Assembly (NCBI RefSeq): GCF_007754425.1
Contig: NZ_CP037452.1
Location: 6,551,164 to 6,615,163 of the forward strand
Direction of reading: 5' to 3'
Source: Gimesia fumaroli
GTDB taxonomy: Bacteria; Planctomycetota; Planctomycetia; Planctomycetales; Planctomycetaceae
Length of the DNA: 64,000 nucleotides
The translations under genes and the position numbers were made by a program. The stretch's first letter is position 1. Each line of letters starts with the position of its first letter. Shown in pieces: positions 1 through 9,914 of this stretch. The notes below the pieces were generated by a model. The model worked only from the letters and a program-made list of their open reading frames with translations. It was not told where the DNA came from and made no database searches.

Positions 1-2
1 AA

Positions 3-1106
3 ACAGATGCCGCCTATGAACTGCGCCGCATGTCGGGTAAGCAGAATCTGGAAGGCATCGAATACATGCTGAACGAAGCCCAGGAACTGGTGCTCGGAGC
101 CCGGGTTGACCAGGAACAAAAGCAGGGGAACATCGATATCTTGATCAAAGCCCGGCCGAATAGTGATCTGGCCCGTGACATCAAAAATGTTCCCGGTAAA
201 GCCAGCTATTTCAGTGTAATCACGTCTCGCGCAAACTTGCCTGCAGCGGTTTCGATGTCAATGAACGTCGCCCGACGCGATCGAAAAACCTATCTCAATT
301 ATTTGACCTACGCTGAGAAACAGTTGACTGAAAAGTTATTAACCGAAGATGAGCGCCTGCAGAAAAACCATTCTGTCCAGCAGTTTTTTGCGCCGATCAA
401 ATCGGTCGTTGATAAAGGACACCTGGATCTATTCGCGCAACTGGTGGCAACGCCCTCGAAGAAATTTGCGCTAATTGGCGGCATGAAAGTCTCTCCTTCT
501 GCGAATCTGCCGGCAGCGTTACTGGACCTGGTCAATCGCGTGGAACAACGTGCTGGCAAAGATGTCCGGATTTTTACCAATGCAGAAACCGTGCAGGGAA
601 TCGCCTTGCATCAGTTACAGCCCAACATGAAAACAGCCGACGATAAACAAAACCGGTTTCTGGGAGGCGTCCCTTCACTGTATGTGGGCGCCGATTCACA
701 GGTCATCTGGTTCGCCATGGGAACCGAGATCGCAGTGGGTGCCTTGAATGAAGCAATCGAACAAATTAACAATGCCTCACCTGAAGCGAGGAAAGAACAG
801 CGCACGGCACCATTTCAGGCAGAGTTCCATATGCGTCCCTGGCTCAGCCTGTTCTCTGAAGCCGAAATTGACCAAAGCGGAATTATGAAAATTTTCGACG
901 GTGCCTTTCAAAAAGAGAATGACCTCATTTTGATTACCACGCAGCCTTTGGAAACAGGAATTCGAACACGGATTCAAGTCGATGAAGGCTATCTCAAACT
1001 GCTGGGAATCTCGATTTCGAAGCAATTTGACAGCATCCAGGAACGGCGGGCAAAGCGAGAACGGGACCGTGCCAAAAAGAAGGGCCTCCCTATGCCGGTA
1101 AACTAA
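3..1106 (+). CDS. Hypothetical protein, 5' end cut by window edge
   Basis: The reading frame is open from the first codon of the window (it reads T-D-A-A-Y-E-L-R-R before the first ATG at 30), so the true start lies to the left. At least 367 residues are visible. I do not recognise a domain. The visible part is a soluble alpha/beta-looking protein with no membrane segment and a very basic C-terminus (ERRAKRERDRAKKKG), which suggests a cytoplasmic or anchored tail. A phrase near the middle (FALIGGMKVSPSANLPAALLD) resembles nothing I can name. It converges on the EF-hand gene with only 44 bases between the stops. The reading frame is surely coding because of its length and even codon use; its function is unknown. 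Confidence 0.8.
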   Translation, partial: TDAAYELRRMSGKQNLEGIEYMLNEAQELVLGARVDQEQKQGNIDILIKARPNSDLARDIKNVPGKASYFSVITSRANLPAAVSMSMNVARRDRKTYLNYLTYAEKQLTEKLLTEDERLQKNHSVQQFFAPIKSVVDKGHLDLFAQLVATPSKKFALIGGMKVSPSANLPAALLDLVNRVEQRAGKDVRIFTNAETVQGIALHQLQPNMKTADDKQNRFLGGVPSLYVGADSQVIWFAMGTEIAVGALNEAIEQINNASPEARKEQRTAPFQAEFHMRPWLSLFSEAEIDQSGIMKIFDGAFQKENDLILITTQPLETGIRTRIQVDEGYLKLLGISISKQFDSIQERRAKRERDRAKKKGLPMPVN

Positions 1107-1110
1107 GGCC

Positions 1111-1158
1111 AGAACTGCGACTTGTTCTCGTTGGGAAAACAAAGTCGGAATCAGTTCT
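1111..1158. terminator. Imperfect stem-loop between convergent genes
   Basis: AGAACTG (1111-1117) pairs with CAGTTCT (1152-1158), and GACTT (1119-1123) pairs with AAGTC (1142-1146) inside it. The structure spans the gap between two convergent stop codons, and its right arm overlaps the stop of the EF-hand gene. There is no clear T-run, so a bidirectional terminator role is an inference. Confidence 0.35.
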
Positions 1159-2251
1159 TCTTAATCGCCACGTAGTGACCGACAAATTGTTCCTGTGACA
1201 TCGATACGCTGAGATCGATGTTCTCCTTTTCAAACATGCGACGCATCGATCGGCTCTTTTTCCATTCTTCGGGAGAAACGGAGCTGTCTTTATTTCGGTC
1301 AAGCAGTTTGAAAAAGTAATTGGCTTGATTCACTACCGGATCAGTGCTCGGAATCGATTCTTTTTTTGATGCTGCGGGTACAGCCTCTTTTTGACTTGGG
1401 GCGGATTTTGATGCATCCTGTTTCGCGACCGGTTGCGCACCAGCGGAAGTAGCAGGAGAGGGACTTTGTTGGCCGGTATTCAGAGCAAACATGAATGAGG
1501 CAGCGCTCCGCTGTGTTTTGCCTGCTTTGGAAAGTGCAATTTCACGCGGGGTTAAAAAACCGTCTCCATTCAAGTCCATGGTAAAGAATTCGCCCAGCTT
1601 CGTCGGATTGTTTTTTCGCCATTCATATAAACCAATCTGCCCATCCTGATCGGAATCTTGGGGAACAAAGTCCTTATTCAAGTCGACCGTGGCGCGAACT
1701 GGCTTAGTCGGTTCGGTTTTAGATGAACTGCCGGACTTACTGCGACTACTGCTCGACGACGAACCGGGAGGGCCGCCACGATCGGGCTGGAACGATCCAT
1801 AACGACCTCGCATTGAACCCGGATCAAATCCCCCACCACTTGGCCCTGGTCCACCACCCGGTCGGGAAAATGAAGCAGGGGGAGAGCCACCAAAACTACT
1901 GGGGCCACGGGAAAAACTGGATCGCCGCCGATCATCGCCGCCCGAGGAACTTCGTTGACTGCGCATCCGTTCCATTAGCTTGGGCATAACCCGCTCAAAG
2001 TCTTGTTGTGTCATACTCCGGGAAGTATCAACACCTACGCCCTCTAATGATTCCTTGAAACGTCCGGGCATCTGGTCAAATTCCGAAGATTCGATCACAC
2101 CATTTTTGTTTTTATCGATGAACGAAAAGAAGCCACGTGTGCGGCTTTCGCCACCGGGTTGCGCATATGCCAGATCAGCACTGAACCCTACCAGCACTAC
2201 AGATAGACTCAGAAGAGAGATAAAACGGAACATTTTCTGACTCCGTGTCAT
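1151..2251 (-). CDS. Secreted EF-hand protein with four Ca-binding loops
   Basis: The protein has 366 residues. A signal peptide runs to about residue 30 (hydrophobic core then AYAQ), so it should be exported. Four EF-hand loops with canonical Asp/Asn/Gly spacing are visible: 46-57 (DKNKNGVIESSE), 199-210 (DSDQDGQIGLYE), 226-237 (DLNGDGFLTPRE) and 318-329 (DRNKDSSVSPEE). Between loops 1 and 2 lies a Ser/Gly/Pro/Arg-rich disordered stretch (about 100-185). An internal ATG at 2233 (MFRFIS) is an alternative start that gives a tidier signal peptide. It is divergent from the type II secretion locus by 310 bases. Calcium binding is well supported by the motifs; the partner or role is unknown, although EF-hand exported proteins are very common in planctomycetes. 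Confidence 0.9.
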   Translation of the reverse strand: MTRSQKMFRFISLLSLSVVLVGFSADLAYAQPGGESRTRGFFSFIDKNKNGVIESSEFDQMPGRFKESLEGVGVDTSRSMTQQDFERVMPKLMERMRSQRSSSGGDDRRRSSFSRGPSSFGGSPPASFSRPGGGPGPSGGGFDPGSMRGRYGSFQPDRGGPPGSSSSSSRSKSGSSSKTEPTKPVRATVDLNKDFVPQDSDQDGQIGLYEWRKNNPTKLGEFFTMDLNGDGFLTPREIALSKAGKTQRSAASFMFALNTGQQSPSPATSAGAQPVAKQDASKSAPSQKEAVPAASKKESIPSTDPVVNQANYFFKLLDRNKDSSVSPEEWKKSRSMRRMFEKENIDLSVSMSQEQFVGHYVAIKKN

Positions 2252-2561
2252 TTTGAGCGGTCTTTCACAGCAATTACCGTGTTTAATAAACAGATACAGG
2301 GATTTTGCGCATCTGGAGTACTAAGATGCAAGACGATTTCCCCAGTACTAACATTAAAACACCAGTCCCCCGGGAAAAGGTCGTTGAATTCTGCAAGTTT
2401 CCACCGATCTTTGAAACGAACCGTAAGCTGTTGAAGTATCAGATGATAGTACGCGTTTACTCATTTTGTACTTGTTTTTGATTTTTGCCATTCATAGCAT
2501 AATGGTCATAAGAATATCTCTCTGGTTGCCTGTTTTATCTTACTCAGAATAGTGGTTTACA
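2252..2561. promoter_or_regulatory. Divergent intergenic region upstream of the T2SS locus
   Basis: 310 bases without a gene, holding the divergent promoters for the EF-hand gene and the secretion locus. The octamer AGTACTAA occurs twice in direct orientation (2317-2324 and 2344-2351), 27 bases apart start to start, and contains a palindromic core. AT-rich sequence around 2470-2510 could hold a plus-strand promoter, but no convincing -35/-10 pair with 17-base spacing was found. Confidence 0.4.
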
Positions 2562-5500
2562 ATGACCTGGAACACAAAATTCATCGCCTGTTTTGTCGTC
2601 ATTCTGTCGGGAGCTTTCACCTGTACAGATTCTGTTCACTATTCCTTGCTGGCGCAGGAACCGAGCGACCAGCCAGATCGAGGTGACAGAGGCGGGCGAA
2701 GAGACCGGGGTGGCTTTGGTGGCAGAGGCGGCTTCGGAGGCCCCCGCGGCGGATTTGGTGGCGGTGGTTTTGGTGGCGGACGCCCCAGCTTCGGCGGTGG
2801 TTCTCGTGGTGGCGGCGGCATTGGATTCATGGTGATTCGCGAAGATGTCCAGAAAGAACTCCAGCTGACAGAAGACCAAATCAAACAGTTGCAGGAAGCC
2901 GCACAGGGACTGCGCCCCAGCCGGGAAACGATGGAACCGTTTATGACACGGATGCGTGAAGCCCAGACAGACGAAGAACGCACAAAAGTCCGGGAAGAAA
3001 TGACAGCCACATTTCAGAAACAGAGAACTGAAGGCGAAGCAAAGCTCATGGGTCTGCTCAATGAAAAGCAGGCAGCCCGAATCAAACAGATCCAGTTACA
3101 GGAAACCGGCTTTCGACAACTGTCTGATGACGAAACGGCCAAACAACTCAAGCTGACCGAAGATCAGTTGACGAAGATCAAAGAACTCGAAGAGCAACGA
3201 TCCGAAGCGCGACGTGATTTGGGAAGGCGTGCTTCTTCGGAAGAACGAGACAAAGTACAGCAAGAATTTGATCAGAAAATTGAAGCCGTTTTAACCAAAG
3301 AACAACAGGGCCAATGGAAACAGATGCTGGGCCCCGCATTCGTCTCTGAGCGAAACCAAAGTCAAACTGGCGGGCCGCCAGCTGTGAGCAGTAATGCGGC
3401 TCCTTCTCCACGACCACGCCCTCAAATTCCCATGGAACCGGAGGGACTGAAACCCGAAGACCGACGTATCTCATTTGGCAGTGACAATGCGATTGCGCTG
3501 AAAAGTGCCACCGCCCAGCCTCAAGACGGAAAACAGACAGACGCGGTCAAAAAAATGTCGTTCAACTTCCGGTTTGCCCCTTGGGGAGATGTTCTGAAAT
3601 TATTTGCCGAATCTGCTGGTTACACACTCGATTTGAACGATGTTCCACCGGGTACATTCAACTATTTCGACAAAGGCTCTTACACTCCCACCGAAGCGCT
3701 GGACATTATCAATGGCTACCTAATTCAAAAAGGCTATATCATCGTCCGTCGCAACCAGTTTCTGGTGGTCTTGAATATCGATAATGGCATCCCCCCCAAT
3801 CTGGTCCCCATAGTCGAACCGAATCAAATTGCTGAACGGGGAAAAAATGAGTTAATGAGCGTTACTTTCCAGCTGGAAGGGGTCGACATCGATCAGGTAG
3901 CCAAAGAAGTCCAGGCAATTCTGGGACCACAAGGAAAATCCGTTGCGTTGAGAACGGCCAACTCAATTATCGTCACTGATATCGGCAGTAATCTCTCGCG
4001 TGTTCAGAAGCTGCTCGAAGGAGCCATCGCGAATGCTGGACCAACCGACCTGATTTTTCGCTCGTTTGATCTGAAGTATATTGATTCTGCTGAAGCAGAA
4101 AAAATTGTCCGAAGTCAGTTCGGCTTGCCCGCGGCAACTCAAAATGTCAGTTCCAGCGCGACCATGGCGCGGTATTACGAATCTCGATCTCGACGCAGCA
4201 GTCGAGACAGTTCACCGCCGCCTCAGGCCACCAAAGAAACATCCACTCAAGTCACAGCTGATCCTCGCACAAACCGTCTACTGGTCACCGCGACACCGGC
4301 TCAGATCAAACTGGCAGAAGAAATTATCAAATCAATCGATGTTAATGACGGAGACCTCTTGTCTCCTGGAGGAAATAAACCCTACCTGCATGTCTATACC
4401 GTCAACTCTTCAGACTCACGTGAAGTCACGAAAACTCTGGATGCCATGATTCCTGGTGTCGTCGTAAATGAAGATGCCCGCAATCATAAAATCCATATTG
4501 TGGCCACCCCGAAAGAACACGAAAAGATCGCAGAGATGATCCGCCAACTCGATGGAGAAGGGGGGAGCCAATCTGTTTCGGTAATCAACCTCAGTTCCCT
4601 CGATCCCATTTCTGCAACCACAACGCTTCGTTCTCTTTTCCTGCGTGACGGCAATGATGCCCCCACAATTGAAGCTGATCTTCTTGGCCGCCGTCTGCTG
4701 ATTCGAGGCACTCCGGATCAGGTAATTCAAGTCAAAGCCCTGCTGGCACAGCTGGGAGAAGATGGTTCGGGCAGAGCCAATGATACACGTGACCGTGGTC
4801 CCGTTCGTACGATTCCTCTTGGCGGACGTGACTCCAAAGAAATTCTGCAATTAATCGATAAGCTCTGGTCTGCCTCTTCGGGAGATGAAAACCCGATTCG
4901 AATCGTAGTACCGTCGGACGAGTCATTGATTCGTGAACGGGTTCTAGGAGAAGAAGAAGCACCCGCACAAAAACGTGGCTTTCGTAACCCATCGCAAAGT
5001 ACCAGTACCCGGCTAAATCGATCTATTCAACAAAACCGCCGTCCGGTTGACTCAAACAACCAGCGTTATTTCTTCACCGCCAGCGAGCAAAAAGAAGAAG
5101 CACCACAAAATCAACCCCAAGAGACTCCCCAGACACCTTCGAGTGAAACCGAAAAACAACAACCACCAGCACAGCAAAAGCCTACGAAGCCTGCTCCACC
5201 CGCAGTGAAAAAGAATCCGGTTGCCATTTCGACGAACGGTGACAACCTGATTATTTCCTCAACCGATCTGGAAGCATTAAACCGATTGGAACAGATGATC
5301 GAAGCGCTGACTCAAGCCATTCCGCCGAAAAGCCAATGGACCGTGTTTTATCTCCGTTCTGCCGACGCGACTTCGACCGCTAAAATGCTGGAAAGTCTGT
5401 TTCCCAGCAGTTCGGTTTCGGACATGGCTTCTGATTCCGGAATGTTAGGAGGCCTGTCTTCGATTGGTGGCAGCTTAATGGATGCTACCGGTTTAACCAC

Positions 5501-6320
5501 TTTAGGCATGGGGCCACAAACATTACGTATCATTCCGGAGGCCCGTTCAAACGCCCTGTATGTCACTGGCCCCCCTGATAAAGTTCGTTCTGTAGAGCAG
5601 ATGTTAAAGGTACTTGATGCTTCTGAGCTGCCAGACTCGTTGCGGGATCGGTCACCAGGAATCATTCCGGTCAAATACGCTTCCGCCAATGAAGTCGCGA
5701 ACATTATCAAAGAACTTTACAAAGACTATATGCAAGCCCCTCAACAGCAGCAAAATTCACAAAGAGGCAATCCCTTTGCTGCGATGATGGGGGGGCGAGG
5801 TTCACAGAATTCCTCAAATGCCAAACCGCCGGAAGCAAAACTGGCTGTCAGTGTGGATGCCAACGCGAATCAGCTGCTGGTCTCTGCCAATGACTCCCTG
5901 TTCCAGGAAATCCAATCACTGGTGAGCGAATTGGATTATTCCGCACAAATGTCGCGCAAGTCTGTCCGTGTTGTGACATTAAACGAAGCCAATTCCGCTT
6001 TAATTCAAAATGCCCTGACCTCGCTGTTACCCAATGTTACAGTCAGCACAACAGGCAGTACTGCTCAGAAAAAGACGACCGATCAAACCCCTGGTTCTCC
6101 CACTCAGTCAACGTCTCCTTCGAATTCCAATGATCGCGGTGAAGAAATTCGCCGCTTTTTTGAACAGCGGATGCGCGAACGCATGGGAGCCCCCTCTTCC
6201 AACGGTAATTCGAATCGTGACAGTGGTTCTCCCTTTGGCGGCCGTTCCCCCCGCGGCTTTCAATTTCCAGGCAGCAGTGGCGGCTCTCGTGGAGGCAGAC
6301 GCTCCGGCCGTGGTCGCTAA
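2562..6320 (+). CDS. Barrel-less secretin N-domain protein with Spy-like LTxxQ region
   Basis: 1252 residues with a signal peptide (about 1-31). Order of parts: a Gly/Arg-rich low-complexity stretch (about 40-88), a charged helical region with two LTEDQ motifs (about 100 and 196) resembling the LTXXQ/Spy-CpxP type, a secretin N0/STN-like domain (about 330-408, with FRFAPWGDVLKLFAE), then about eight N1-like ring-building repeats to about 1160. These repeats have the typical pattern of a strand ending in NRLLVTATP or NALYVTGPP followed by a helix. A Ser/Asn/Gly/Arg-rich tail ends the protein. The C-terminal secretin beta-domain and its VPxLGDIP signature, present in the gspD of this locus, are absent. 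It precedes gspE by 45 bases in the same direction. Likely periplasmic and part of, or scaffold for, the secretion channel; that role is inferred. Confidence 0.85.
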   Translation: MTWNTKFIACFVVILSGAFTCTDSVHYSLLAQEPSDQPDRGDRGGRRDRGGFGGRGGFGGPRGGFGGGGFGGGRPSFGGGSRGGGGIGFMVIREDVQKELQLTEDQIKQLQEAAQGLRPSRETMEPFMTRMREAQTDEERTKVREEMTATFQKQRTEGEAKLMGLLNEKQAARIKQIQLQETGFRQLSDDETAKQLKLTEDQLTKIKELEEQRSEARRDLGRRASSEERDKVQQEFDQKIEAVLTKEQQGQWKQMLGPAFVSERNQSQTGGPPAVSSNAAPSPRPRPQIPMEPEGLKPEDRRISFGSDNAIALKSATAQPQDGKQTDAVKKMSFNFRFAPWGDVLKLFAESAGYTLDLNDVPPGTFNYFDKGSYTPTEALDIINGYLIQKGYIIVRRNQFLVVLNIDNGIPPNLVPIVEPNQIAERGKNELMSVTFQLEGVDIDQVAKEVQAILGPQGKSVALRTANSIIVTDIGSNLSRVQKLLEGAIANAGPTDLIFRSFDLKYIDSAEAEKIVRSQFGLPAATQNVSSSATMARYYESRSRRSSRDSSPPPQATKETSTQVTADPRTNRLLVTATPAQIKLAEEIIKSIDVNDGDLLSPGGNKPYLHVYTVNSSDSREVTKTLDAMIPGVVVNEDARNHKIHIVATPKEHEKIAEMIRQLDGEGGSQSVSVINLSSLDPISATTTLRSLFLRDGNDAPTIEADLLGRRLLIRGTPDQVIQVKALLAQLGEDGSGRANDTRDRGPVRTIPLGGRDSKEILQLIDKLWSASSGDENPIRIVVPSDESLIRERVLGEEEAPAQKRGFRNPSQSTSTRLNRSIQQNRRPVDSNNQRYFFTASEQKEEAPQNQPQETPQTPSSETEKQQPPAQQKPTKPAPPAVKKNPVAISTNGDNLIISSTDLEALNRLEQMIEALTQAIPPKSQWTVFYLRSADATSTAKMLESLFPSSSVSDMASDSGMLGGLSSIGGSLMDATGLTTLGMGPQTLRIIPEARSNALYVTGPPDKVRSVEQMLKVLDASELPDSLRDRSPGIIPVKYASANEVANIIKELYKDYMQAPQQQQNSQRGNPFAAMMGGRGSQNSSNAKPPEAKLAVSVDANANQLLVSANDSLFQEIQSLVSELDYSAQMSRKSVRVVTLNEANSALIQNALTSLLPNVTVSTTGSTAQKKTTDQTPGSPTQSTSPSNSNDRGEEIRRFFEQRMRERMGAPSSNGNSNRDSGSPFGGRSPRGFQFPGSSGGSRGGRRSGRGR

Positions 6321-6365
6321 GTTAATTTTTTCTGTCATTCCTCATTTTGCTCTAGTGTAAGTCCC

Positions 6366-8048
6366 ATGGAAATTAGTGAAATTCTCCAGCGACGCGGTAT
6401 CCTTGACGAGCGCCAGCTGCAATTAGCGCAGCAGTCGGCGAACGGTCATCGTCTGGATCGTGTTGTGTTGGACATGGGACTGGCAACAGAGGAAGACCTG
6501 CTCAAGGCATTTGCCGATGAACTGGGCATGAAGTATTTTGAACTGAAAGACTTTCAGGTTGATACGGAACTACTTTCTCAGTTTCCGGCCACACCGATCT
6601 TCCGGCACTCGCTACTTCCTCTGCAACGGAATAACGGACGCGTACTGGTGGCATCAGGCGATCCATTTGATTTTGAAGCCATGGACGAGTTGAGCTCGCT
6701 CAGTGGGCAGACTCTGGAACCCGTGCTGGCTCTGCACGATGATGTGGTCGAACTCATCAAGGATAATCTGGGCGTCGGTGGTGACACTATCAACGAACTG
6801 GTTGCACAAAAAGCAGAAGAAGACGGCGTCGAACTACTCGAAGAGCTTTCTGAAGAGCATGGCGAACTGGCAGACATGGCGCAGGCGGCGTCAGTCATTC
6901 GGCTTGTCAATGAAGTGTTGATCGAAGCCCTGCAGCAGCAGGCCAGTGACGTGCACATTGAACCTCACGAAACGGGTCTGGTCGTACGATACCGTGTCGA
7001 CGGTCTACTGCGTGTGCAGTCCGTTCCTCCGGAAATCAATCATTTCTATTCGGCTATTATTACCCGTCTGAAAATCATGGCGCATTTAAATATCGCGGAA
7101 AAGCGATTGCCTCAGGACGGTCGAATCAAGCTCCGAATTACCGGCCGCGAAATCGATGTGCGTGTCTCGATTATCCCCATGATTTATGGCGAAGGAATCG
7201 TCATGCGTCTGCTGGATAAGGAACGCATGGTATTTCGGCTGGATAATGTGGGCTTAAATCCCGATATGTTGTCCACATTTCGTGAAATGATCGAACTGCC
7301 GCACGGCATCGTGCTGGTCACCGGACCAACGGGTAGCGGAAAAACATCGACTCTGTATAGTGCATTGAACGAAATTAAAAACCCCGAAACAAAAATCATC
7401 ACAGTCGAAGACCCGGTCGAATATCATAGTGAGGGCATCAGCCAGATTCAGGTGAACTCCCGCATTGGCCTCACATTCGCTGCCGGCCTGCGCAGTATTT
7501 TACGTCACGACCCCGACATCGTTCTGATTGGGGAAATTCGTGATGGCGAAACCGCCAATAGCGCGATTCAGGCTGCTCTCACAGGGCACCTGGTCTTCAG
7601 CACATTACACACCAATGATTCACCCGGTGCCTTTACCCGCCTGGTCGATATGGGAGTAGAGCCATATCTCGTCGCCAGTACCGTCGAAGCAGTTCTGGCC
7701 CAAAGACTGGTGCGCGTTCTCTGCAAGCACTGTAAACAACCTTACCAGCCGCAGTCAGATAAATTACCACCTGATTTCCCAGACTTGAATATCAAAGAAT
7801 TATGGGAGCCCTTTGGGTGTCGTCATTGTCGCGAATCAGGATATTCCGGGCGAATCGGAATTCTGGAATTACTCGTGAATGATCCCGTCATTCGAAAATT
7901 GTGTACTGAACATGCCAGCTCCGGCCAAATTCGCGATTACGCCCGCAAAAACGGGTGGCAGACATTGCGCGATGCCGGCTGGCAAAAAGTCATCGCCGGA
8001 CAAACTTCCATTGATGAAATTTTGCGTGTAACGAAGGGAGATATCTAA
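6366..8048 (+). CDS. gspE: Type II secretion / pilus assembly ATPase GspE
   Basis: 560 residues, cytoplasmic hexameric ATPase that powers pseudopilus assembly. The N-terminal MshEN-type domain (about 1-150, [12 protein letters not shown]) would bind the inner-membrane platform. The Walker A motif GPTGSGKTS lies near 320-328, the Walker B/Asp box ([11 protein letters not shown]) near 385-393, and the His box STLHTND follows. A zinc-binding tetra-cysteine module is complete: CKHC at 453-456 and CRHC at 485-488. Length and all catalytic motifs are as expected for the family. It is the first fully canonical gene of the locus, followed by gspF after 58 bases. PilB is the close alternative; the pseudopilin set downstream favours GspE. 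Confidence 0.95.
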   Translation: MEISEILQRRGILDERQLQLAQQSANGHRLDRVVLDMGLATEEDLLKAFADELGMKYFELKDFQVDTELLSQFPATPIFRHSLLPLQRNNGRVLVASGDPFDFEAMDELSSLSGQTLEPVLALHDDVVELIKDNLGVGGDTINELVAQKAEEDGVELLEELSEEHGELADMAQAASVIRLVNEVLIEALQQQASDVHIEPHETGLVVRYRVDGLLRVQSVPPEINHFYSAIITRLKIMAHLNIAEKRLPQDGRIKLRITGREIDVRVSIIPMIYGEGIVMRLLDKERMVFRLDNVGLNPDMLSTFREMIELPHGIVLVTGPTGSGKTSTLYSALNEIKNPETKIITVEDPVEYHSEGISQIQVNSRIGLTFAAGLRSILRHDPDIVLIGEIRDGETANSAIQAALTGHLVFSTLHTNDSPGAFTRLVDMGVEPYLVASTVEAVLAQRLVRVLCKHCKQPYQPQSDKLPPDFPDLNIKELWEPFGCRHCRESGYSGRIGILELLVNDPVIRKLCTEHASSGQIRDYARKNGWQTLRDAGWQKVIAGQTSIDEILRVTKGDI

Positions 8049-8106
8049 AGATATTTCTACGTGAGACGAATGAGAATAATAATGAGAGCAGTTTAGAGTT
8101 AATCAC

Positions 8107-9315
8107 ATGCCGGACTTTCAATACATCGCACGAGAAGCCACAGGCCGCCAGGTCACGGGGATTTTGTCTGCACCGAATCAGCAGGATGCCCTGAATTCGC
8201 TGGCTGCGCGGAGCCTGTTTCCGGTAAAAGTCGATCTGGCAGATCAGGCCAAAGCACAATTAAAATATTCCGGCCGTCGTGTCCGCGCCCGCTATTTGTC
8301 TGTCTTTTATACTCAGTTGGCAGACCTGCTGAAGTCGGGTGTGCCCCTGTTGCGATCACTGGAATTATTACATAAGCAGTCCACGAACCCCGCGTTAAAA
8401 CTGGTGCTGGAAGAAGTGCGGGGCGAAGTCGCCGACGGAACCCGCTTAGCCGTCGCCATGGGACAGCACCCCAAAGTCTTTTCCGAGCTTGCCGTCAGTA
8501 TGGTCCGCGCAGGAGAAGAAGGCAGCTTTCTGGAAGACGTCTTGAAGCGGATTGCCAACTTTACCGACCATCAGGAAGAACTTAAAAATCGTGTTGTGGG
8601 CGCGATGATTTATCCCGCGTTTCTGACAACCTTTGGTACCGTCATTGTCAGCTTCCTGCTGGTTTATTTCGTACCCAAATTCGAGCCCATTTTTGCCAGA
8701 ATGTCCGAACGGGGAGAACTCCCCTGGGCCACTACGACTCTGCTGGGTTTTAGTGCCTTTATGCAATCCTACTGGTTCATCATTTTTTTTGCGATCGGAA
8801 TCGCTGTCGTCACTGTTTATAAATATGTTGAAACAACCGAAGGTCGAATGAAATTCGACCAGTTTCGCTTACGTGCCTACGGCCTCGGGCCGATCGTACG
8901 TAGCCTGGCAATAGCCCGGTTCTGTCGTATTCTGGGTACACTCCTGGCAAATGGTGTTCCGATTTTACAGTCACTGAGGATTGCGAAAGATGCTTCCGGA
9001 AATAAAGTGATGAGTGAAGCAATCGGCGAGGCAGCTGAAAGTATTTCGTCGGGAAAATCGATCGCACAACCATTTTCAAGCTGCGGACAGTTTCCGGAAG
9101 AAGTGGTGGAAATGATCGCCGTCGGTGAAGAAGCCAATAACCTCGAACAAGTGTTAATTGATATTGCAGATAATATGGAACGCCAGACAAACCGTAAGCT
9201 GGATATGTTTGTGCGTATGCTGGAACCGTTGATGCTGTTGATCATGGCAGCAGTTGTGGTTTTTGTCATGCTGGCTTTATTATTACCGGTTTTTCAAAGC
9301 TCAGGTTTACTATAA
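8107..9315 (+). CDS. gspF: Type II secretion inner-membrane platform protein GspF
   Basis: 402 residues, a normal GspF/PilC length. Two homologous T2SSF domains are seen: the first around 65-190 (FYTQLADLLKSGVPLLRSLELL) and the second around 270-395 (FCRILGTLLANGVPILQSLRI). Three hydrophobic segments lie near 170-195, 222-243 and 375-400. The N-terminal cytoplasmic part begins with the typical MPDFQYIARE. It is the polytopic platform that couples the GspE motor to pseudopilin assembly. ATG start preceded by GAGAG-type purines; the gene sits between gspE and gspG in one transcriptional direction. Confidence 0.95.
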   Translation: MPDFQYIAREATGRQVTGILSAPNQQDALNSLAARSLFPVKVDLADQAKAQLKYSGRRVRARYLSVFYTQLADLLKSGVPLLRSLELLHKQSTNPALKLVLEEVRGEVADGTRLAVAMGQHPKVFSELAVSMVRAGEEGSFLEDVLKRIANFTDHQEELKNRVVGAMIYPAFLTTFGTVIVSFLLVYFVPKFEPIFARMSERGELPWATTTLLGFSAFMQSYWFIIFFAIGIAVVTVYKYVETTEGRMKFDQFRLRAYGLGPIVRSLAIARFCRILGTLLANGVPILQSLRIAKDASGNKVMSEAIGEAAESISSGKSIAQPFSSCGQFPEEVVEMIAVGEEANNLEQVLIDIADNMERQTNRKLDMFVRMLEPLMLLIMAAVVVFVMLALLLPVFQSSGLL

Positions 9316-9403
9316 TAAGAATAGAGTTACTGGTTTTATCTCAGGCAGGTAGAACCCAGAACGTTCCCTTCTGGAAAATGTATAAAGTGAAAAGGATGGA
9401 GAC

Positions 9404-9865
9404 ATGTATCGAGTTAAACAAAAACAGCAAGCACGACACAAACGGCACGGTTTTACCCTGTTGGAAATGTTGATCGTACTGGGAATTATCCTCGTCATTG
9501 CAGCCATGGTAGTTCCCAACCTGTTAGGCAGTCAGAAAAAAGCCAACATCAAAGCCACCCGCGCCAGCATTCATAATCTGGAGCAGGCATTCAAGCTTTA
9601 TGCCGCTGAAAATAATGGAGAATATCCACAGGGTGGCCAGGAACAAATTCAGCTTTTACTGGAGCCTCCAACAAGTTCAGGCGATCAAGCCACAGAGCCT
9701 TTTATTGAATCAATGCCACTGGATGCATGGGGGCAGGTCTTCCAATACGAGTATCCGAACAACAAATCGAAATCAACCAAGCCGGCAATCTGGTCTTCAG
9801 GACCCAATCAACAGGATGAAAATGGCTCGGGCGATGATGTAAATAACTGGGATCAAACAGAATAA
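9404..9865 (+). CDS. gspG: Major pseudopilin GspG
   Basis: 153 residues. Type III (prepilin) signal: basic leader of 16 residues, cleavage G16^F17, then FTLLEMLIVLGIILVIAAM with Glu at mature position 5 (E21). The mature part carries the GspG pattern: N-terminal helix with QKKANIKATRASIHNLEQAFKLY, then a C-terminal region with DAWGQVFQYEYPN and an Asp/Asn-rich end (DENGSGDDVNNWD) that fits the calcium-binding loop of GspG. Good ribosome-binding site AAGGATGGAG ahead of the ATG. Builds the periplasmic pseudopilus after processing by a prepilin peptidase, which is not encoded in this window. Confidence 0.95.
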   Translation: MYRVKQKQQARHKRHGFTLLEMLIVLGIILVIAAMVVPNLLGSQKKANIKATRASIHNLEQAFKLYAAENNGEYPQGGQEQIQLLLEPPTSSGDQATEPFIESMPLDAWGQVFQYEYPNNKSKSTKPAIWSSGPNQQDENGSGDDVNNWDQTE

Positions 9866-9914
9866 TCTGAGATTGCAAAAGGACTGCAACAGATGAATTC
9901 AGGGGACGTCGCAC

